64,000 nt of DNA. Origin: Bradyrhizobium macuxiense. GTDB lineage: Bacteria; Pseudomonadota; Alphaproteobacteria; Rhizobiales; Xanthobacteraceae. This document shows positions 54,164 to 62,927 of the stretch, one piece after another. Under the pieces are notes generated by a model. The model made no database searches. It worked only from the letters and a program-made list of their open reading frames with translations, and was not told where the DNA came from. The DNA is taken from the NCBI RefSeq assembly GCF_007993935.1, contig NZ_VITY01000004.1:62001-126000 (forward strand), given 5' to 3'. Each line of letters opens with the position of its first letter. The first letter of the stretch is position 1. The position numbers and the translations under genes are program-made.

Positions 54164-54718
54164 TCAGCGATTGCGAAGCTGCTTGCGTCCGGTGAACATC
54201 GCGCGCACCAGGTTCTGACGCTGCAGCAATCCCACCACGACGACGCCAAGCACATGCAGGGCGACCAGGATGATCACCGCATCCGAGGCATAGGCGTGGG
54301 TGTCCTCGACCCACCACACGCCGAAGAAGGTGACGGTGACCTCCATCGCACCCGTGATCGCCGACACCGCGAGCGTGAGCAGCAGCGCCACCAGCATCAC
54401 GGTACCCGCGGGATTGAGCCCGATATAGCGGCCGGTGATGCCGCGGCGGAGATTCCAGATGTAGCTCGGCGCGGCGCGCAGCCGGACACCGAGCTTGCCG
54501 AAACGCGCATAGCGCGTGCCGGCAAAGCCCCAGATCAAGCGGAACGCCAACAGTCCGATCACGGAATAGCCCGCCAGCCGATGCAGCCGGTCATAGGCGT
54601 TGGGCGTCACCCATGCGACCAGGACGAGAATGGCGAGCGCCCAGTGCCACAGCCGCAGCGGCAGGTCCCAGACCTGCACGCTGGTCGCGCCGCGGGCGCC
54701 CGGAGCCGCCTCCGTCAT
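54164..54718 (-). CDS. Cytochrome b561-type membrane protein
   Basis: 184 residues with four predicted membrane helices and His spaced for two b hemes: LRLWHWALAI, RLHRLAGYSV, and DTHAYASDAVI with ALHVLGVVV. Matches the bacterial cytochrome b561/b6 N-terminal domain family, which carries electrons between quinol and c-type cytochromes or superoxide. Weak ribosome-binding site. The PepSY gene is directly upstream and the two are normally paired. Confidence 0.88.
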   Translation of the reverse strand: MTEAAPGARGATSVQVWDLPLRLWHWALAILVLVAWVTPNAYDRLHRLAGYSVIGLLAFRLIWGFAGTRYARFGKLGVRLRAAPSYIWNLRRGITGRYIGLNPAGTVMLVALLLTLAVSAITGAMEVTVTFFGVWWVEDTHAYASDAVIILVALHVLGVVVVGLLQRQNLVRAMFTGRKQLRNR

Positions 54719-54743
54719 CGCCGCCGCCGCTTCACTTGACGAT

Positions 54744-55028
54744 TCACTTGGCGATCGTGTGCTTCAGGCTGAGATCCTCCGGGCTGTAGAACAGCTCGTA
54801 GAGCTTGCCTTCCTTCACGCCGTACACCTCGTAGCAGGAGCCTTCGACCTTCGAGCGGCGCACCTCGTAGCCCGCCGCCTTGGCCTTGGCTTCGGCATCG
54901 CTTGCCGGCTTCCACGACGCCTTGTCGAGCTTGGTGCAAGTCTTGTAGCCGTCGGCCAACGCCGCCGATCCCGCAAGCCCCAGAACACCAGCTGCAAGCA
55001 CAGCGCTCAAAATCACTCTCACACGCAT
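54744..55028 (-). CDS. Secreted PepSY-like domain protein
   Basis: 94 residues with a signal peptide (VRVILSAVLAAGVLGLAGSAALA) and a PepSY-like mature part: KASWKPASDAEAKAKAAGYEVRRSKVEGSCYEVYGVKEGKLYELFYSPEDL. A strong AAGGAGGGGAG precedes the ATG. Encoded immediately upstream of the cytochrome b561 gene, the usual pairing in proteobacteria, where the PepSY protein is thought to bind the cytochrome on the periplasmic side. Confidence 0.85.
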   Translation of the reverse strand: MRVRVILSAVLAAGVLGLAGSAALADGYKTCTKLDKASWKPASDAEAKAKAAGYEVRRSKVEGSCYEVYGVKEGKLYELFYSPEDLSLKHTIAK

Positions 55029-55249
55029 CTCCCCTCCTTGATGATCATGCCCACAACGCACATCGCGCTGAGCACATGCGTGAACAATGCCGAGGGGATT
55101 GCCAAGTCAAGGAAGCCCGGTAGCGGCAGGCTTTAGAGATATTCTAACGGCCGCGAAAACCGCTTTGCGCTCCACGCGCAATTCGGTTTTGACCGCGTGC
55201 CGCGGCCTTACGCCTCATGGAGATCCGAATCTGCCGGCGCGGCGTTCGA

Positions 55250-57799
55250 TCAGGACGCGGCACCCGCCATTGCGAGACGAACCGCAGCAGGGCGTTCGGC
55301 CGCTGCCGGGACCCGCTCCCCGATCATCTGCGCGACCTTCTCGCTCTGCACCGGCGGGCTGAAGTGGAAGCCCTGCACTTCCACGCAGGCATCGGCGCGG
55401 AGGATGTCGAGCTGCTCCCTGGTCTCGACACCTTCGGCCGTCGTCGTCTTGCCGAGACTGACGGCGAAGCGAACGATTGCGCGTGCGATCCGGCGCGACT
55501 CGTCCGACGCGCCCGACAGTTCGGACACGAAGCTGCGGTCGATCTTGACCTTGTCGAACGGAAACTTCTGCAGGAAGCTCAGCGAGGAATAGCCGGTGCC
55601 GAAATCGTCGAGAGCGATCCGCACCCCGAGATCGTGCAGCTGGCTGAGCGCCGCGAACACCGCCTCGCTGTCCTGGATGATGGCCGTTTCGGTGACTTCG
55701 AGCTCGAGCCGCTGCGGGGAAATTCCGGCGCTCGCCAGCGCGTGCACGATCACCGGCACCAGCTCCGGACTCCTGAACTGCACCGGCGACAGATTGATCG
55801 CGATCTTGAGGTCGCCGGGCCATTTGGCGGCTTCAGCGCAGGCGGTGCGCAGCACCCATTCTCCGAGCGGCACGATCAGGCCGGTCTCCTCCGCGAGCGG
55901 AATGAATTGCGCCGGCGAGACCATGCCGCGTTGCGGGTGATGCCAGCGCAGCAGCGCCTCGAAGCCGCAGGTCGCCCCGCTCGCGACATGGATGAACGGC
56001 TGATAGTGCAGCTCGAACTCGCCATTGGCGAGCGCATTGCGCATGTCGCGCTCGAGGCCGCGCCGATCCTGCAGCAGCCGGTCGAGCTCCGGCTCGAAGA
56101 AGCGGAACGAGCCGCGTCCACCGCTCTTGGCCGAATAAAGCGCGAGATCGGCGCTGCGCAGAACCTCGTCAGAATCGGTGCCGTCGCGCGGCGCGATCGC
56201 GATGCCGATGCTGGTCGTGGTGGTCACCCGATGATGGCCGAGATCGATCGGCTCGCTGAGCGCCTTCCTGATCTTCTCCGCGAGCAAGCCGGCCTCGGTA
56301 ACCGGATCGCTGACGTGGTCGATGACGGCGAACTCGTCGCCGCCGAGCCGCGCGACCAGCGTCGTATCGCTGACACAGCGGCGGAGCCGCGCGGCCACCG
56401 ACTTCAGCAACTCATCGCCTGCCGGGTGTCCGAGCGTGTCGTTGACGTCCTTGAAGCGATCGAGATCGAGCATCAGCACCGCAAGGCTCGGCCCACCGCA
56501 CCTCGCGCCGGAAAGCGCCTGCTCCATCCATTCCTTGAGCAGCACGCGATTCGGCAGGTCGGTCAGCGCGTCGTGTTGCGCCATATGGGTGATCTTGGCC
56601 TCGGAGCGCCGCTGCTCGGTGACGTCGCGATGCGTCGCGACCCAGCCGCCACCGGGCATCGGCTGCCGCGTCACGCAGATCAGCCGGCCGTCGGCAAGCT
56701 CGTCGACCCGGCTGCTGATCTCGTCGGCCGGCAGCGCGTTCAGCGTGGCGAGCTTCTCGGTCGCGGCGTTGTCACTGGTCTCGCCCTTGAGAAGGCCATT
56801 GGCGATCCGATGCGTGATGATCGCGCGATGGGCGGTGCCGGGCATCAGCAATTCGGGCGGCAGCCGGTACATCTTGGCGTAGCGATCATTGCATACGACG
56901 AGGCGCTTCTCCGCATCGAACATGCAGAGGCCCTCGCCCATGTGGTTGATCGCGGTATCGAGCCGGAACCTCTGTTGCTCCAGCTCCTTCTGGGACGCCT
57001 CGACCTGCTGGCGCGCCAGCGACAGCTGGCTGATGATCTCCTCGAAGCGACGGGTGCGAAGCGCGAGGCGGCGGTCCGCGAGCACGCCGACCAGGCTCAT
57101 CCCGAGCACCGAGAGCGCCACGCCCGCGATCACGATGGCGAGGAAGGTGGGAGAGAGCGACAGGGCCTCCGGAGCCAGCAGCGGATCCGGAATGATCTCG
57201 ACCGCGCCCATCGCGGTGAAATGATGCGACACGATCGCAAGCGTCAGCAACAGCGCCGCGACCAGCGACGACCAGCGATCCTGATAACGGACCGCGGTCG
57301 CCAGCGCGGCGTAACCGAACAGCATGCCGAGCACGATGGAGGCGGCCACGAGGTCCATCGACCACACCACGTGGCCCGGCACTTCCAGCGCCCACATTCC
57401 GAGATAATGCATGCTGGCGATGCCGGCTCCGATCACGGCGCCGCCGACCGGCGCGCGCCAGAGGCTGGAGTCGCTGGCGGCAAGGCCGAGGCCACCGGAT
57501 GTCAGCATCATCGCCACCGCAAGCGACAGCGCGGTGAGAACGATCCCGTAGCCGGTCGGCACGCCCGGCTCATAGGCCAGCATGGCGACGAAATGCGTTG
57601 CCCAGATGCCGTAGCCGATCGCAGCTCCCGCGATCGCGATCCAGATCAGCCGCGTCCTCGCCTGCGAGGCGATCGCGCGATGGAAGATGTTGACCGCGAC
57701 AATGCTGGCAACGAAGCAGACCAATCCGGCCAGCAGAACCAGCCGCCAGTCATGCTCACCTGAAAGGCACGTCAGAACACGAAACATGCGTCGGTCCAT
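55250..57799 (-). CDS. MHYT-PAS-GGDEF-EAL cyclic-di-GMP signalling protein
   Basis: 849 residues. The seven-helix MHYT sensor domain at the start has three His-Met pairs (ATHFVAM, SMHYLGM, HHFTAM) proposed to bind copper or a diatomic gas. A PAS segment follows (RFRLDTAINHMGEGLCMFDAEKRLVVCN), then a GGDEF diguanylate cyclase with an intact RLGGDEFAVI and an EAL phosphodiesterase with FEALLRWHHP, DDFGTGYSSL and EGVET. Both catalytic domains look active; the I-site RxxD upstream of GGDEF is missing (SDTT), so feedback inhibition is unlikely. Inner membrane. Start chosen at the ATG at 57799; 57787 is possible. Confidence 0.93.
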   Translation of the reverse strand: MDRRMFRVLTCLSGEHDWRLVLLAGLVCFVASIVAVNIFHRAIASQARTRLIWIAIAGAAIGYGIWATHFVAMLAYEPGVPTGYGIVLTALSLAVAMMLTSGGLGLAASDSSLWRAPVGGAVIGAGIASMHYLGMWALEVPGHVVWSMDLVAASIVLGMLFGYAALATAVRYQDRWSSLVAALLLTLAIVSHHFTAMGAVEIIPDPLLAPEALSLSPTFLAIVIAGVALSVLGMSLVGVLADRRLALRTRRFEEIISQLSLARQQVEASQKELEQQRFRLDTAINHMGEGLCMFDAEKRLVVCNDRYAKMYRLPPELLMPGTAHRAIITHRIANGLLKGETSDNAATEKLATLNALPADEISSRVDELADGRLICVTRQPMPGGGWVATHRDVTEQRRSEAKITHMAQHDALTDLPNRVLLKEWMEQALSGARCGGPSLAVLMLDLDRFKDVNDTLGHPAGDELLKSVAARLRRCVSDTTLVARLGGDEFAVIDHVSDPVTEAGLLAEKIRKALSEPIDLGHHRVTTTTSIGIAIAPRDGTDSDEVLRSADLALYSAKSGGRGSFRFFEPELDRLLQDRRGLERDMRNALANGEFELHYQPFIHVASGATCGFEALLRWHHPQRGMVSPAQFIPLAEETGLIVPLGEWVLRTACAEAAKWPGDLKIAINLSPVQFRSPELVPVIVHALASAGISPQRLELEVTETAIIQDSEAVFAALSQLHDLGVRIALDDFGTGYSSLSFLQKFPFDKVKIDRSFVSELSGASDESRRIARAIVRFAVSLGKTTTAEGVETREQLDILRADACVEVQGFHFSPPVQSEKVAQMIGERVPAAAERPAAVRLAMAGAAS

Positions 57800-57948
57800 G
57801 GTTGTCCGCGCGGACAAGCTAGGCCGATTGAATTGTCTTCTCGATAATTTTCTACAACTTTCAGTGGCATGGTTATCCGTGCGTAAGCTGATTCCGCACG
57901 GAAATTGATGGCCCCATAAATTTGGAACACGCCCTGCATGGGCTGTGC

Positions 57949-58371
57949 TCAGGACTCGAGTTGCACGAGCACGGTTTCACCGGTTGCGACCAGCGACGCC
58001 TCGCCCTGTTCGTTCTCCGCAAACAATTCGGCGCGCGCGAACACCTGCCGGCGGCCGGCACGCACCAATGTGCCCTTGGCGATGAAACCGCGGCCCACTG
58101 CAGGCCTCAGGCAATTCATCGAGAAATGCGATGCGGTGACCGAGCCCACGACCGACGCGGCGGCAAAGCCGCAGGCGGTGTCGAGCAGTGCCGCGATCAT
58201 GCCGGCGTGCAGGTGGCCTGCATATTGGGTGAGATCGTCGCGCCAGGGCATGCGCAGCTCCACTTCGCCGGCGCCGGCGGAAACCACCTCGAGGCCGACA
58301 AGCCGGTTGAAGGCCGCCGACGCATTGGTGGCGATCAGACGCTCCAGATCGAATCCCGCTCCAGTGGTCAT
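57949..58371 (-). CDS. PaaI-type hotdog-fold thioesterase
   Basis: 140 residues. Hotdog fold with the PaaI pattern YAGHLHAGMIAALLDTACGFAA, including the catalytic Asp region and HxGM. Expected to hydrolyse acyl-CoA thioesters in the cytoplasm. GGAGG directly upstream. Its ATG overlaps the stop codon of the enoyl-CoA hydratase gene by TGA within ATGA, so the two are translationally coupled and probably act on the same acyl-CoA pool. Confidence 0.9.
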   Translation of the reverse strand: MTTGAGFDLERLIATNASAAFNRLVGLEVVSAGAGEVELRMPWRDDLTQYAGHLHAGMIAALLDTACGFAAASVVGSVTASHFSMNCLRPAVGRGFIAKGTLVRAGRRQVFARAELFAENEQGEASLVATGETVLVQLES

Positions 58372-59174
58372 GCAATCCTCCATTGCGGCGGTCGTCGTTC
58401 GAGATTGGCCCTGACCGCCTCGATGTGATTGGGCGCGCCAAGCAGCCGCGCCTGCTCGGCCGTCTCGGCTGCGAGCCCGGTCGCCGCATCGCGATCGGCG
58501 GCAAGATTGAGCAGCCGCTTGGCGGCGCGGATCGCATCGGGGCTGCGGTCAGCGATCGCGCGGGCCGTCTCCAGCGCCGCGGCGCGCGGGTCTTCGACGA
58601 TCCGGGTGGCGAAGCCGTAACTGAGCGCTTCGTCGGCGGAGAAGACGCGCGCAGTATAGGTCAAATCGCGCACCACGTCCTCGCGCGCGAGATGGCGCAT
58701 CAGCTGCGTGCCGGCCATGTCCGGTACCAGCCCCCATTTGGCTTCGATGATGGCAAGGCGCGTGCCGGGCGCGAGATATCTGACGTCGGCGCCGAGCATT
58801 AGCTGAAAGCCGCCGCCGAACGCGATACCATGGACCGCGGCGATCACCGGCACCGGCAGCTCGCGCCAGAGCCACACCAGATGCTGCGCGAAATTGGCGA
58901 TGCCGTGGGTGCGCTGGCCGAGATCGGCAAACGGGAGGATCGACTCGCCTTCCGTGGTTGCGACCAGGCGCTCGATATCGAGGCCGGCGCAGAAGGCCTG
59001 GCCTTCGCCCGACAGCACCACGGCACGGACCCTTGGGTTGTCGGCGAGCTGTGCGCCGATGTCGGCGATCGCGGTGAACATCGCCGGATCGAGGGCGTTG
59101 AGCTTGTCGGGGCGGTTGAGCCTGACGTCGGCGACGCCACTCGCGATGCTCAGGCTGATGCGGTCAGTCGTCAT
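58368..59174 (-). CDS. Enoyl-CoA hydratase/isomerase
   Basis: 268 residues, full length. Crotonase motifs: VRLNRPDKLNALD, first oxyanion motif GQAFCAGLDI, and the second PVIAAVHGIAFGGGFQLML. In place of the two Glu of classical hydratases, the second position is Asp in WGLVPDMAGTQ, seen in divergent members, so the reaction may be isomerisation or another crotonase chemistry. First gene of a coupled pair with the PaaI-like thioesterase. Start ATG at 59174. Confidence 0.88.
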   Translation of the reverse strand: MTTDRISLSIASGVADVRLNRPDKLNALDPAMFTAIADIGAQLADNPRVRAVVLSGEGQAFCAGLDIERLVATTEGESILPFADLGQRTHGIANFAQHLVWLWRELPVPVIAAVHGIAFGGGFQLMLGADVRYLAPGTRLAIIEAKWGLVPDMAGTQLMRHLAREDVVRDLTYTARVFSADEALSYGFATRIVEDPRAAALETARAIADRSPDAIRAAKRLLNLAADRDAATGLAAETAEQARLLGAPNHIEAVRANLERRPPQWRIA

Positions 59175-59185
59175 CGTTGCGCTCG

Positions 59186-59536
59186 CTAGTAGCCGGCGGC
59201 AGCGAGCGCCACGACCACGCTCATCGCCATCCAGCCGATATGGCGGAAGCGGGTCGCAACCGCATTCGCCAGCGCGGCGCAGCCGAACACGACGGCGAGC
59301 GTCGCCACGATCCAGTGCCGCGCGGCATCGGAGGCCATCGCGGGCGCCGCTATCAGCAGCACGCCGCCGCCGATCCAGGCGACGGTACCGGCCTGATAGA
59401 CCAGGCGGAGCAGCAGGCGCAGCCGCGGCGGCTCGACGGTGGCGCGTGCGAATATTTTGGTCTCGCCGAGAACGCCATGGATCAGGCTGACCAGGATGGC
59501 GATGGCACCTGCGCCTTGCAGCAGAAGATCACGCAT
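59186..59536 (-). CDS. Small integral membrane protein, divergent from the TetR regulator
   Basis: 116 residues with four predicted helices (GAGAIAILVSLIHGVLG, TVAWIGGGVLLIA, WIVATLAVVFGCAALANAVA, WMAMSVVVALAAAGY). GGAGG lies 7 bases before the ATG at 59536. A perfect 16-base palindrome abuts this ribosome-binding site, suggesting direct repression by the divergent TetR protein. The hydratase gene begins 12 bases after its stop, so the three genes may form one transcript. Function unknown. Confidence 0.75.
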   Translation of the reverse strand: MRDLLLQGAGAIAILVSLIHGVLGETKIFARATVEPPRLRLLLRLVYQAGTVAWIGGGVLLIAAPAMASDAARHWIVATLAVVFGCAALANAVATRFRHIGWMAMSVVVALAAAGY

Positions 59537-59547
59537 CGGCAAACCTC

Positions 59548-59563
59548 CATACAGTACTGTATG
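59548..59563. promoter_or_regulatory. Operator palindrome 1 (TetR site)
   Basis: CATACAGTACTGTATG is a perfect 16-base palindrome, reading ATACA-N4-TGTAT. It sits next to the ribosome-binding site of the minus-strand membrane protein gene. A matching site lies 44 bases away. Confidence 0.7.
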
Positions 59564-59592
59564 GATATAACGTCAATGGCTGGCGCCTGTCA

Positions 59593-59606
59593 ATACACTT
59601 GTGTAT
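59593..59606. promoter_or_regulatory. Operator palindrome 2 (TetR site)
   Basis: ATACACTTGTGTAT, again ATACA-N4-TGTAT, 24 bases upstream of the TetR start codon. Its centre is 44 bases (about four helical turns) from that of the first site. Confidence 0.7.
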
Positions 59607-59630
59607 GGTTGGCGGCGCAGACGGGGAACC

Positions 59631-60167
59631 ATGACGGAACAGCTCTCAGCCAAGGACTGGCTCGATCAGGGCCTGAAGACGCTGGCGCGGCGCGGCTTCA
59701 CGGCACTCAAGGCCGAGCCGCTGGCCAAGGCCATGGGCGTCTCGCGCGGCAGCTTCTACTGGCATTTCGCCGACATCGGCGCCTACCGCGCCGCGATCCT
59801 CGACCATTGGCGCGAGGTCGCCGCCGAGCAGGTGATCGCCGAGCTCGAGACCATTCCGCAAGGCGGCGATGCGCTGGCACTGCTGCTGCGCCGGACCTTC
59901 TCGGCGCGGCTGGCGCTGGAACGCGCGGTGCGCAGCTGGGCCACCACTGACGCCGCGGCGCGCGCCGCCGTGCTCGAGGTCGACCGGCGCCGGATCGGCT
60001 ATATCGAAAGCCTGCTTCGGCAGGCCGGATTTCCCGACGACGTGGCACGCGGCAGGGCGCAGATCTTTTACTGGGCGTTCATCGGCTACGCGCTGTCCGA
60101 GCAGACGCTGCCGAAAGCGCAGCAGCAGGCAGCGATCGACGAGCTGCTGCGGATGACGAAGCGCTGA
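59631..60167 (+). CDS. TetR/AcrR family transcriptional regulator
   Basis: 178 residues. The N-terminal helix-turn-helix is [32 protein letters not shown], followed by a ligand-binding helical domain. GGGGA precedes the ATG at 59631. Two near-identical palindromes lie in the upstream gap and probably form its own operator and that of the divergent membrane protein, hydratase and thioesterase genes, so the ligand may be an acyl-CoA or a related compound. Confidence 0.9.
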   Translation: MTEQLSAKDWLDQGLKTLARRGFTALKAEPLAKAMGVSRGSFYWHFADIGAYRAAILDHWREVAAEQVIAELETIPQGGDALALLLRRTFSARLALERAVRSWATTDAAARAAVLEVDRRRIGYIESLLRQAGFPDDVARGRAQIFYWAFIGYALSEQTLPKAQQQAAIDELLRMTKR

Positions 60168-60213
60168 CAGCCGACATTTGGATGTGCTACATCACCGCGA
60201 GCCGGAGACTTCC

Positions 60214-60411
60214 ATGAATTCGACGACCGATCACCTCGAAAGCACCGCCGACCCGAAACTGCTCGAAATCCTGGTGTGCCCGATCACCAAGGGACCGCTG
60301 GAATTCGACGCGGCGCGGCAGGAGCTGATCTCGCGCTCGGCCAAGCTCGCCTATCCGATCCGCGACGGCATCCCGATCATGCTGCCGGAAGAGGCGCGCA
60401 AGATCGATTGA
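60214..60411 (+). CDS. Trm112 family protein
   Basis: 65 residues, typical size: [19 protein letters not shown], then [25 protein letters not shown]. Only the first of the zinc-ligand Cys of eukaryotic Trm112 is present, as usual in bacterial members. In eukaryotes and archaea Trm112 stabilises methyltransferases; the bacterial role is not settled. GGAG 7 bases upstream of the ATG. Confidence 0.92.
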   Translation: MNSTTDHLESTADPKLLEILVCPITKGPLEFDAARQELISRSAKLAYPIRDGIPIMLPEEARKID

Positions 60412-60420
60412 TGTGATCGC

Positions 60421-60508
60421 GTAACCCGGATGAAGCGCAGCGCAATCCGGGAAAGTCTCATCGCGGAAAGTCCGGGCCCCGGATTTCGCTTCGCTGCATC
60501 CGGGCTAC
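60421..60508. repeat. Intergenic palindrome, family F
   Basis: Arms GTAACCCGGATGAAGCGCAG and the complement ending CGGGCTAC at 60508, with inner copies of AATCCGGG. Between the convergent Trm112 and UbiH-family genes. The GTAGCCCGGATG type is common in Rhodopseudomonas and Bradyrhizobium. Confidence 0.8.
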
Positions 60509-60523
60509 GGCATCACGACACTC

Positions 60524-61744
60524 CTACAGCGCCTCGCCCTTCAGCAGCCGCGGCACCTCGCCCGACAATCCGGCTGCCTGGCGGATGAACATCTCCTTCA
60601 GCGGCGGCGCGCGATCGACGAGGCCGAGACCGATGTCGCGCACGGTGCGCAGCAGCGTCGATTCGTTCGAGAACAGGAAGTTCAGCGAGTTGGTGGCAAC
60701 CCCCATCGCCATGGTGTCGAAGCGCCGCCAGCGCTGATAGCGCTCGAGCACGTCGGCCTGTCCGAGATCCATGCCGAGCCGCGCCGCATCGACCACGACC
60801 TCGGCCAATGCTGCGACATCCTTCAGGCCCATATTGAGCCCCTGCCCCGCGATCGGATGGATCACATGCGCGGCGTCGCCGATCAGCGCCAGCCGTTCGG
60901 CGATGAACGAGCGCGCGACGAAATAGCCGAGCGGAAATGCGCGCGGTCTGTCGAGCGCCTTGATCTCACCGAGATGCAAACCAAAACGCTGCTCGAGCTC
61001 GGCGTGGAATTCTTGCTCGCTCAGCGCGGTGATGCGCGCGGCATCCTTGCGCGTCTCGGTCCACACCAAGGACGAGCGGTTGCCGGTCAGCGGCAGGATC
61101 GCGAACGGGCCTGCGGGCAGGAAATGCTCCTCGGCACGGCCATGATGCTCGCGCTCGTGCCCGACCGTGACCACGATGCCGGATTGATCATAGTCCCAGC
61201 CATGGGTCGCAATCCCGGCGCGCTCGCGCAGCTTCGACCGCGCGCCGTCTGCGGCGACCAGAAGGCTCGCATCGATCTCGGTGCCGTCGGCCAACGTGAC
61301 GCTGACGCCGTCGGGGCGCGACTCCGATGCCGACACCGCGGTGGCACGCAGCTCGACGCCCTCGGCTTCGGCGCGCGCGGCCAGCGCATCGATCAGATAG
61401 CGGTTCTCGACCATATGGGCGAACGGCTCGCCGGGCTCGACATTGCCGGCGAAGGTCAGGAACACCGGGCGCGTCGCGTCCTCCAGCTTGGAGTCGGTCA
61501 CGACCATGTCCGTGATCGGCTGCGCGGTCGGCGCCACCTGGCCCCAGACGCCGAGGGTCTCGAACAGCCGCCGGCAGGCCGCCACGATCGCGGTCGCGCG
61601 CGGATCGCGGCTCGGACGCTGGCTCAGCGCGGGATCGGCCACGATCACCGGGATGTCCGGCCCGAGCCCCTGGCGCAGCGCCACGGCCAGCGCCAGCCCC
61701 GCAAATGCGCCCCCGCAGATCACGATACTTCGTTGTGCCGGCAT
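60524..61744 (-). CDS. UbiH/UbiF/COQ6 family FAD-dependent hydroxylase
   Basis: 406 residues. The N-terminal FAD-binding motif is GGAFAGLALAVAL (a variant of GxGxxG), an RAT-type motif follows in DPRATAIVAACRR, DGARSKLRERAG is the second FAD/NAD contact, and GDAAHVIHPIAGQGLNMGL is the C-terminal FAD motif. The family hydroxylates the ring of ubiquinone precursors; the position (C5, C6 or C1) cannot be told from sequence. AAGGAAAAGG precedes the ATG. Membrane-associated, cytoplasmic face. Confidence 0.92.
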   Translation of the reverse strand: MPAQRSIVICGGAFAGLALAVALRQGLGPDIPVIVADPALSQRPSRDPRATAIVAACRRLFETLGVWGQVAPTAQPITDMVVTDSKLEDATRPVFLTFAGNVEPGEPFAHMVENRYLIDALAARAEAEGVELRATAVSASESRPDGVSVTLADGTEIDASLLVAADGARSKLRERAGIATHGWDYDQSGIVVTVGHEREHHGRAEEHFLPAGPFAILPLTGNRSSLVWTETRKDAARITALSEQEFHAELEQRFGLHLGEIKALDRPRAFPLGYFVARSFIAERLALIGDAAHVIHPIAGQGLNMGLKDVAALAEVVVDAARLGMDLGQADVLERYQRWRRFDTMAMGVATNSLNFLFSNESTLLRTVRDIGLGLVDRAPPLKEMFIRQAAGLSGEVPRLLKGEAL

Positions 61745-61832
61745 GCCTTTTCCTTACGCGCCCGACGCCATCAGACTGTGCTTGCTACCTGATAATAGCT
61801 GGGCGAAACAGGGGGCAGAAACAAGCCCGATC

Positions 61833-61910
61833 GTCATTCCGGGGCTCGCGCAGCGAGAACCCGGAATCTCGAGATTCCGGTTCGATGCTGTCGCACCACC
61901 CCGGAATGAC
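61833..61910. repeat. Intergenic palindrome, family G
   Basis: GTCATTCCGGGG at the left and CCCCGGAATGAC at the right, with an inner GGAATCTCGAGATTCC palindrome. It lies between the divergent hydroxylase and tesB genes. Confidence 0.8.
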
Positions 61911-61935
61911 GGTTTAACCAACCGAAAGCCGCCGA

Positions 61936-62796
61936 ATGTCCAAGAGCCTGATCGACCTGCTGTCCATCCTCGATCTCGAGCAGCTCGAGGTGAATTTGTT
62001 CCGCGGCAACAGCCCGAAGACGAGCTGGCAGCGCGTGTTCGGCGGCCAGGTGATCGGTCAGGCGATGGTCGCGGCGTGCCGCACCGTCGAGGGCCGCCTG
62101 CCGCATTCGATCCACTGCTACTTCATCCTGCCCGGCGATCCGCAGATCCCGATCATCTACCAGGTCGAGCGGCTGCGCGACGGCAAGAGCTACACCACCC
62201 GCCGCGTCACCGCGATCCAGCACGGCAACGCGATCTTCTCCATCATGGTCTCGTTCCATTCCGACGAAGAGAGCAACTTCAATCATCAGGAGAAGATGCC
62301 CGACGTGCCGCCGCCGGAGAAGCTGACCGCAGAGGAAGTGTCGAAGCAGCCGATGTTCAAGGAGATGCCGGAGTTCATCCGCCGCTACTATGAGAGCGAC
62401 CGGCCGATCGAGCTGCGCCCGGTCGAGCTCGGCCGCTATTTCGGTCAGAAGATCGATGACGGCCGCATCCATGTCTGGATCCGCACCGCGGCGAAGCTGC
62501 CCGACGATCCGGCGCTGCATCTGTGCGCGCTCGCCTATGCGTCGGATTTCTCGCTGCTCGATGCCGTGATGGCGCGCTATGGCCGCACGCTGTTCGACCG
62601 GCGCATGATGCCGGCGAGCCTCGACCACGCGATGTGGTTTCACCGCCCGTTCCGCGCCGACGAATGGCTGCTCTACGCGCAGGATTCGCCGAGCGCGCAG
62701 TCCGGCCGCGGTCTGACCCGCGGCCAGATCTTCAAGCCCGACGGCACGCTGGTGGCGTCCGTCGCGCAAGAAGGGTCGGTGCGCGAACGCAAATAG
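61936..62796 (+). CDS. tesB: Acyl-CoA thioesterase II
   Basis: 286 residues: double hotdog fold. VFGGQVIGQAMVAACRTV, LHLCALAYASDFSLLDA with the catalytic Asp, SLDHAMWFHRPFRADEWLLY, and SAQSGRGLTRGQIFKPDGTLVASVAQEG are TesB hallmarks. It hydrolyses medium- to long-chain acyl-CoA in the cytoplasm, releasing fatty acid. ATG start with GAAAG upstream. Divergent from the hydroxylase gene. Confidence 0.95.
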   Translation: MSKSLIDLLSILDLEQLEVNLFRGNSPKTSWQRVFGGQVIGQAMVAACRTVEGRLPHSIHCYFILPGDPQIPIIYQVERLRDGKSYTTRRVTAIQHGNAIFSIMVSFHSDEESNFNHQEKMPDVPPPEKLTAEEVSKQPMFKEMPEFIRRYYESDRPIELRPVELGRYFGQKIDDGRIHVWIRTAAKLPDDPALHLCALAYASDFSLLDAVMARYGRTLFDRRMMPASLDHAMWFHRPFRADEWLLYAQDSPSAQSGRGLTRGQIFKPDGTLVASVAQEGSVRERK

Positions 62797-62880
62797 AGCG
62801 CGTGTCACACGGTCTTGTCTGCGCGGCTAAAGCGCGATGAGATTGGGTTGAATCGTCATCGCGCTTCAGCTCTTTGTTTG

Positions 62881-62927
62881 AGCATGATCTTCTCGGAAAA
62901 CCGCTTCGCACTTTTCCGGATCATGCT
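62881..62927. repeat. Intergenic palindrome, family C
   Basis: AGCATGATCTTCTCGGAAAA and its complementary right half ending TCATGCT. It touches the stop codon of the GYF-domain gene. Confidence 0.8.

Noticed and set aside
55217..57763. Open frame of 848 codons on the plus strand
   Set aside because: Fully antisense to the GGDEF-EAL gene, whose domains are intact; the plus-strand product is Arg/His-rich with no known fold.
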